Source of the DNA: Teichococcus deserti
GTDB taxonomy: Bacteria > Pseudomonadota > Alphaproteobacteria > Acetobacterales > Acetobacteraceae
Assembly: GCF_001982615.1 (NCBI RefSeq)
Contig: NZ_MLCO01000060.1
Span: 1-52,353 of the forward strand
DNA: 52,353 nucleotides
Reading direction: 5' to 3'
Positions 50,490 through 52,353 of this stretch are shown here, in pieces. The position numbers and the translations under genes are program-made. The notes under the pieces were generated by a model. It did no database searches and had not been told where the DNA came from. It saw only the letters and a program-made list of their open reading frames with translations. Numbering within the stretch: the stretch's first letter is position 1; each line of letters opens with the position of its first letter.

Positions 50490-52244
50490 TTACATCGCGG
50501 GGGGCACCCGGCATCCGAGCAGCCGCAGCGATGCCCCCAGTGCCGTCTCGGCGGCGGAGCAGAGGGTGATCCGTGAGGCCTGGATCTCCGGTGCCTGCTC
50601 CCCCAACACGGGGCAATCCGCATAGAAGCGGCTGACCTCGGCAGCCAGGTCGAAAGTCCAGGCCGTGAGTTCGTGGGGCGACCGAGACTTCACGGCCCGA
50701 TGCACTGCATCCCCAAGGCCGAGACACGCGATCGCCAAGCGCCGCTCAGCCGGATGCTGGAGCACAATGTGCCCGCCAGCCGCCCCGGCCTTGGCCAGGA
50801 TGGCCCGCAGCCGGACGAGGGCGTAGAGCAGGTAGGGACCTGTCTTTCCCTCGAAGGACACGGCACGGTCGAGATCCAGGATATAGCCCGTCGTCCGATG
50901 GGAGGAGAGATCGGCGATGCGAAGCGCGGCAGTGCCGATCGCGTCGGCTGCATCGTCCAGTGCTTCCGACGAGGAATCCTTCAACCGCCCGCCCTCTGCT
51001 AGCCGTGCCAGCGCCTTTTCCTTGGCGAGGTCAAGAAGTTCAACGAGGCCCATCGTATTCCCCGCCCGCGTCCGGAAGGGCTTGCCATCCGGACCGTTCA
51101 CGGTGCCGAAGGCGATGTGCTCGAGAGCAGCTTCCCCGGACAGGCCAGCCTTCACCGCAGCCCGGAAGACTTGAAGGAAGTGCAGGTGCTGCCGTCCGTC
51201 GACAACGTAGAGGATGCGATCAGCATTGAGGTCCCGCCGCCGCATCAGGATGGTCGCTAGGTCTGTGGTGGCGTATAGCGCGCTTCCATCGCCCTTCTTC
51301 ACGACGAGTGGAGGCACCTCGTGCCGGTCCTCAGAGGCCACCACGTCCATGAGCAGGGCGGCTCCATCCCGCCGGGCAGCACCGGTGGCCTCCAAGTAGG
51401 CAAGCAGGGCTGGGATCTCCGGCTGGGCGTCGGACTCTCCGAGGGTGAGATCGAAGTGGGCGCCGAGCCGGTCACAGGATTCGAGGATACGGCCCTTGGC
51501 CAGCGCCACGATGGACCGCCAGAGGGCTGACAGCCCGGGCTGGCCTGCCTGGAGTGCAGCAGTGGTGGCCCGGGCCTCTTCCATCCGGCTCTCGTCGGCC
51601 TTACAGGCGGCCGCCGCTTGTGGGTAGAGGGAGGACAGGTCATCCACGCTGACCGGGAGTTCCTCAGGGAACGGACCTTGGGCCGCCTGATCGAACCAGG
51701 GAGCTTCCGGGAACCGATGCCGGATCTCCGCGAGGATCATGCCACTCGGCAGGCCCCAGTCTCCGAGGTGGATATCAGACACCACGTCATGGCCGATAGC
51801 CTCGAGCATCCGCCGCAACGCCTCACCGATGACCAGCGACCGGAGATGGCCCACGTGCATGGGCTTGATGTTTGGCCCACCGAAGTCGATGACCACCTTT
51901 TCGGGGGCGGGGACGCCGGGGATACCGCATTTTGGGTCGGCCGCCTGCGCCTCCAGAGCCGCGGCAATCGCGTCGTCCGTGAAGGTGAGGTTCACGTAGC
52001 CGGGCGGCGCCACCTCTGCCTTGGCAATGCCAGATGCACCCGACATGGCCACTGCGATGTCGGCGGCGATGGACATGGGGGACCGCTTCAGCAGCTTGGC
52101 GCCTTGGAGCGCGCTACCGATGGCTGCATGCCCGAGCTCGGGCTTGGGACAGGGAAGTAGGCGCGCGGGAACATCTTGGAGACCGAGAGAGATCAAGGCG
52201 GCGCCGAGAGCGTGCTCGGCCGCTTGGTGGAGGACGGTAGTCAT
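50490..52244 (-). CDS. argS: Arginyl-tRNA synthetase
   Basis: A 584-residue class I synthetase that charges tRNA-Arg. The N-terminal Add1 domain includes KPELGHAAIGSA. The HIGH motif is PMHVGHLRSLVIGEALR. The KMSKS position reads GPDGKPFRTRAGNTMGLVELL, split here as GKPFRTRAGNT, as in many ArgS. LYATTDLATILMRR and DGRQHLHFLQVF are family blocks. The C-terminal DALR anticodon domain ends LCSAAETALGASLRLLGCRVP (ending LRLLGCRVPPAM). The catalytic parts look intact. Its placement next to accessory genes suggests a second copy, but a single-copy housekeeping gene cannot be excluded from this window. Confidence 0.93.
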   Translation of the reverse strand: MTTVLHQAAEHALGAALISLGLQDVPARLLPCPKPELGHAAIGSALQGAKLLKRSPMSIAADIAVAMSGASGIAKAEVAPPGYVNLTFTDDAIAAALEAQAADPKCGIPGVPAPEKVVIDFGGPNIKPMHVGHLRSLVIGEALRRMLEAIGHDVVSDIHLGDWGLPSGMILAEIRHRFPEAPWFDQAAQGPFPEELPVSVDDLSSLYPQAAAACKADESRMEEARATTAALQAGQPGLSALWRSIVALAKGRILESCDRLGAHFDLTLGESDAQPEIPALLAYLEATGAARRDGAALLMDVVASEDRHEVPPLVVKKGDGSALYATTDLATILMRRRDLNADRILYVVDGRQHLHFLQVFRAAVKAGLSGEAALEHIAFGTVNGPDGKPFRTRAGNTMGLVELLDLAKEKALARLAEGGRLKDSSSEALDDAADAIGTAALRIADLSSHRTTGYILDLDRAVSFEGKTGPYLLYALVRLRAILAKAGAAGGHIVLQHPAERRLAIACLGLGDAVHRAVKSRSPHELTAWTFDLAAEVSRFYADCPVLGEQAPEIQASRITLCSAAETALGASLRLLGCRVPPAM

Positions 52245-52309
52245 GTGCTTTGTTCCTGGCCGGTGCGACGATGGGAGAAGGCGGAAGGGAGCCGTCTCAT
52301 CTTCGTCGC

Positions 52310-52347
52310 GCCGCCACGCAGCCGCCCATGGGCGGCTGCGTGGCGGC
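52310..52347. repeat. 38-bp perfect palindrome upstream of argS
   Basis: The 19-base arm GCCGCCACGCAGCCGCCCA is followed directly by its exact complement. It lies 66 bases upstream of the argS start. RNA from either strand would form a very stable hairpin. It could be a terminator for an upstream gene beyond the window, an attenuator, or a mobile-element end. Confidence 0.8.
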
Positions 52348-52353
52348 CAGGAG

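Overview
The window is GC-rich DNA with long alpha-proteobacterial-style operons. Gene content (a Bug-type tricarboxylate transporter receptor, a sugar-type ABC transporter, a copA/copB/copC/copD set with cupredoxins, a small secreted protein of a type often seen in Rhodobacter/Acetobacteraceae-like genomes) suggests an alphaproteobacterium, perhaps a Roseomonas-like member of the Acetobacteraceae. That placement is inference. I see no rRNA, tRNA, CRISPR array or transposase gene.

Layout. (1) 1-7.8 kb: ordinary metabolism. An amidohydrolase (+) converges on a minus-strand uptake operon: solute-binding protein, two permeases, ATPase and a Bug-type receptor. Two small proteins follow. (2) 7.8-11.4 kb: gene-poor DNA, a Lon-like AAA+ ATPase and an orphan antitoxin-like HTH protein. 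(3) 11.5-29 kb: a large copper island, almost all minus strand. One block runs from a CopA-type P-ATPase through a two-component system, a DUF305 protein, CopC, CopD, a DUF2933 protein, a Cys-rich secreted protein, a four-helix copper-storage-like protein, an RTX protein and a second DUF305 protein. The other block runs cupredoxin, multicopper oxidase CopA, CopB, a cupredoxin remnant, a second two-component system, a DUF411 protein and a Met-rich lipoprotein. Between them a CopZ-like chaperone and the P-ATPase diverge from back-to-back CueR-type promoters. (4) 29-38.2 kb: arsenic functions. arsR-arsC-arsB-arsO-arsH (+) is followed by a TIR protein and a minus-strand operon padR-flavoprotein-MFS-GNAT. 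(5) 38.3-50.4 kb: visibly less GC-rich accessory DNA. It holds an operon of an unknown protein, a PIN-like protein and a patatin phospholipase; a toxin-antitoxin-like pair with an ART-like toxin; a frameshifted SRAP gene; a soluble FtsH-like AAA-M41 protease operon; a convergent pair of beta-flower-like proteins; and a three-gene TIGR04255/HTH/unknown operon. (6) 50.5-52.2 kb: an arginyl-tRNA synthetase gene preceded by a 38-bp perfect palindrome.

How it fits together. The copper genes cover export from the cytosol (P-ATPase, chaperone), periplasmic oxidation and binding (CopA, cupredoxins, CopC, Csp-like), outer-membrane handling (CopB) and two envelope sensors. The arsenic genes cover arsenate reduction, arsenite efflux and, by inference, detoxification of organic arsenicals by oxidation (ArsH, ArsO, flavoprotein) and N-acetylation (GNAT). 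The accessory segment looks like a defence or toxin-antitoxin cluster. The best candidates for something undescribed are the unknown/PIN-like/patatin operon, which sits between two copies of a padR 5' region, and the TIGR04255 three-gene operon.
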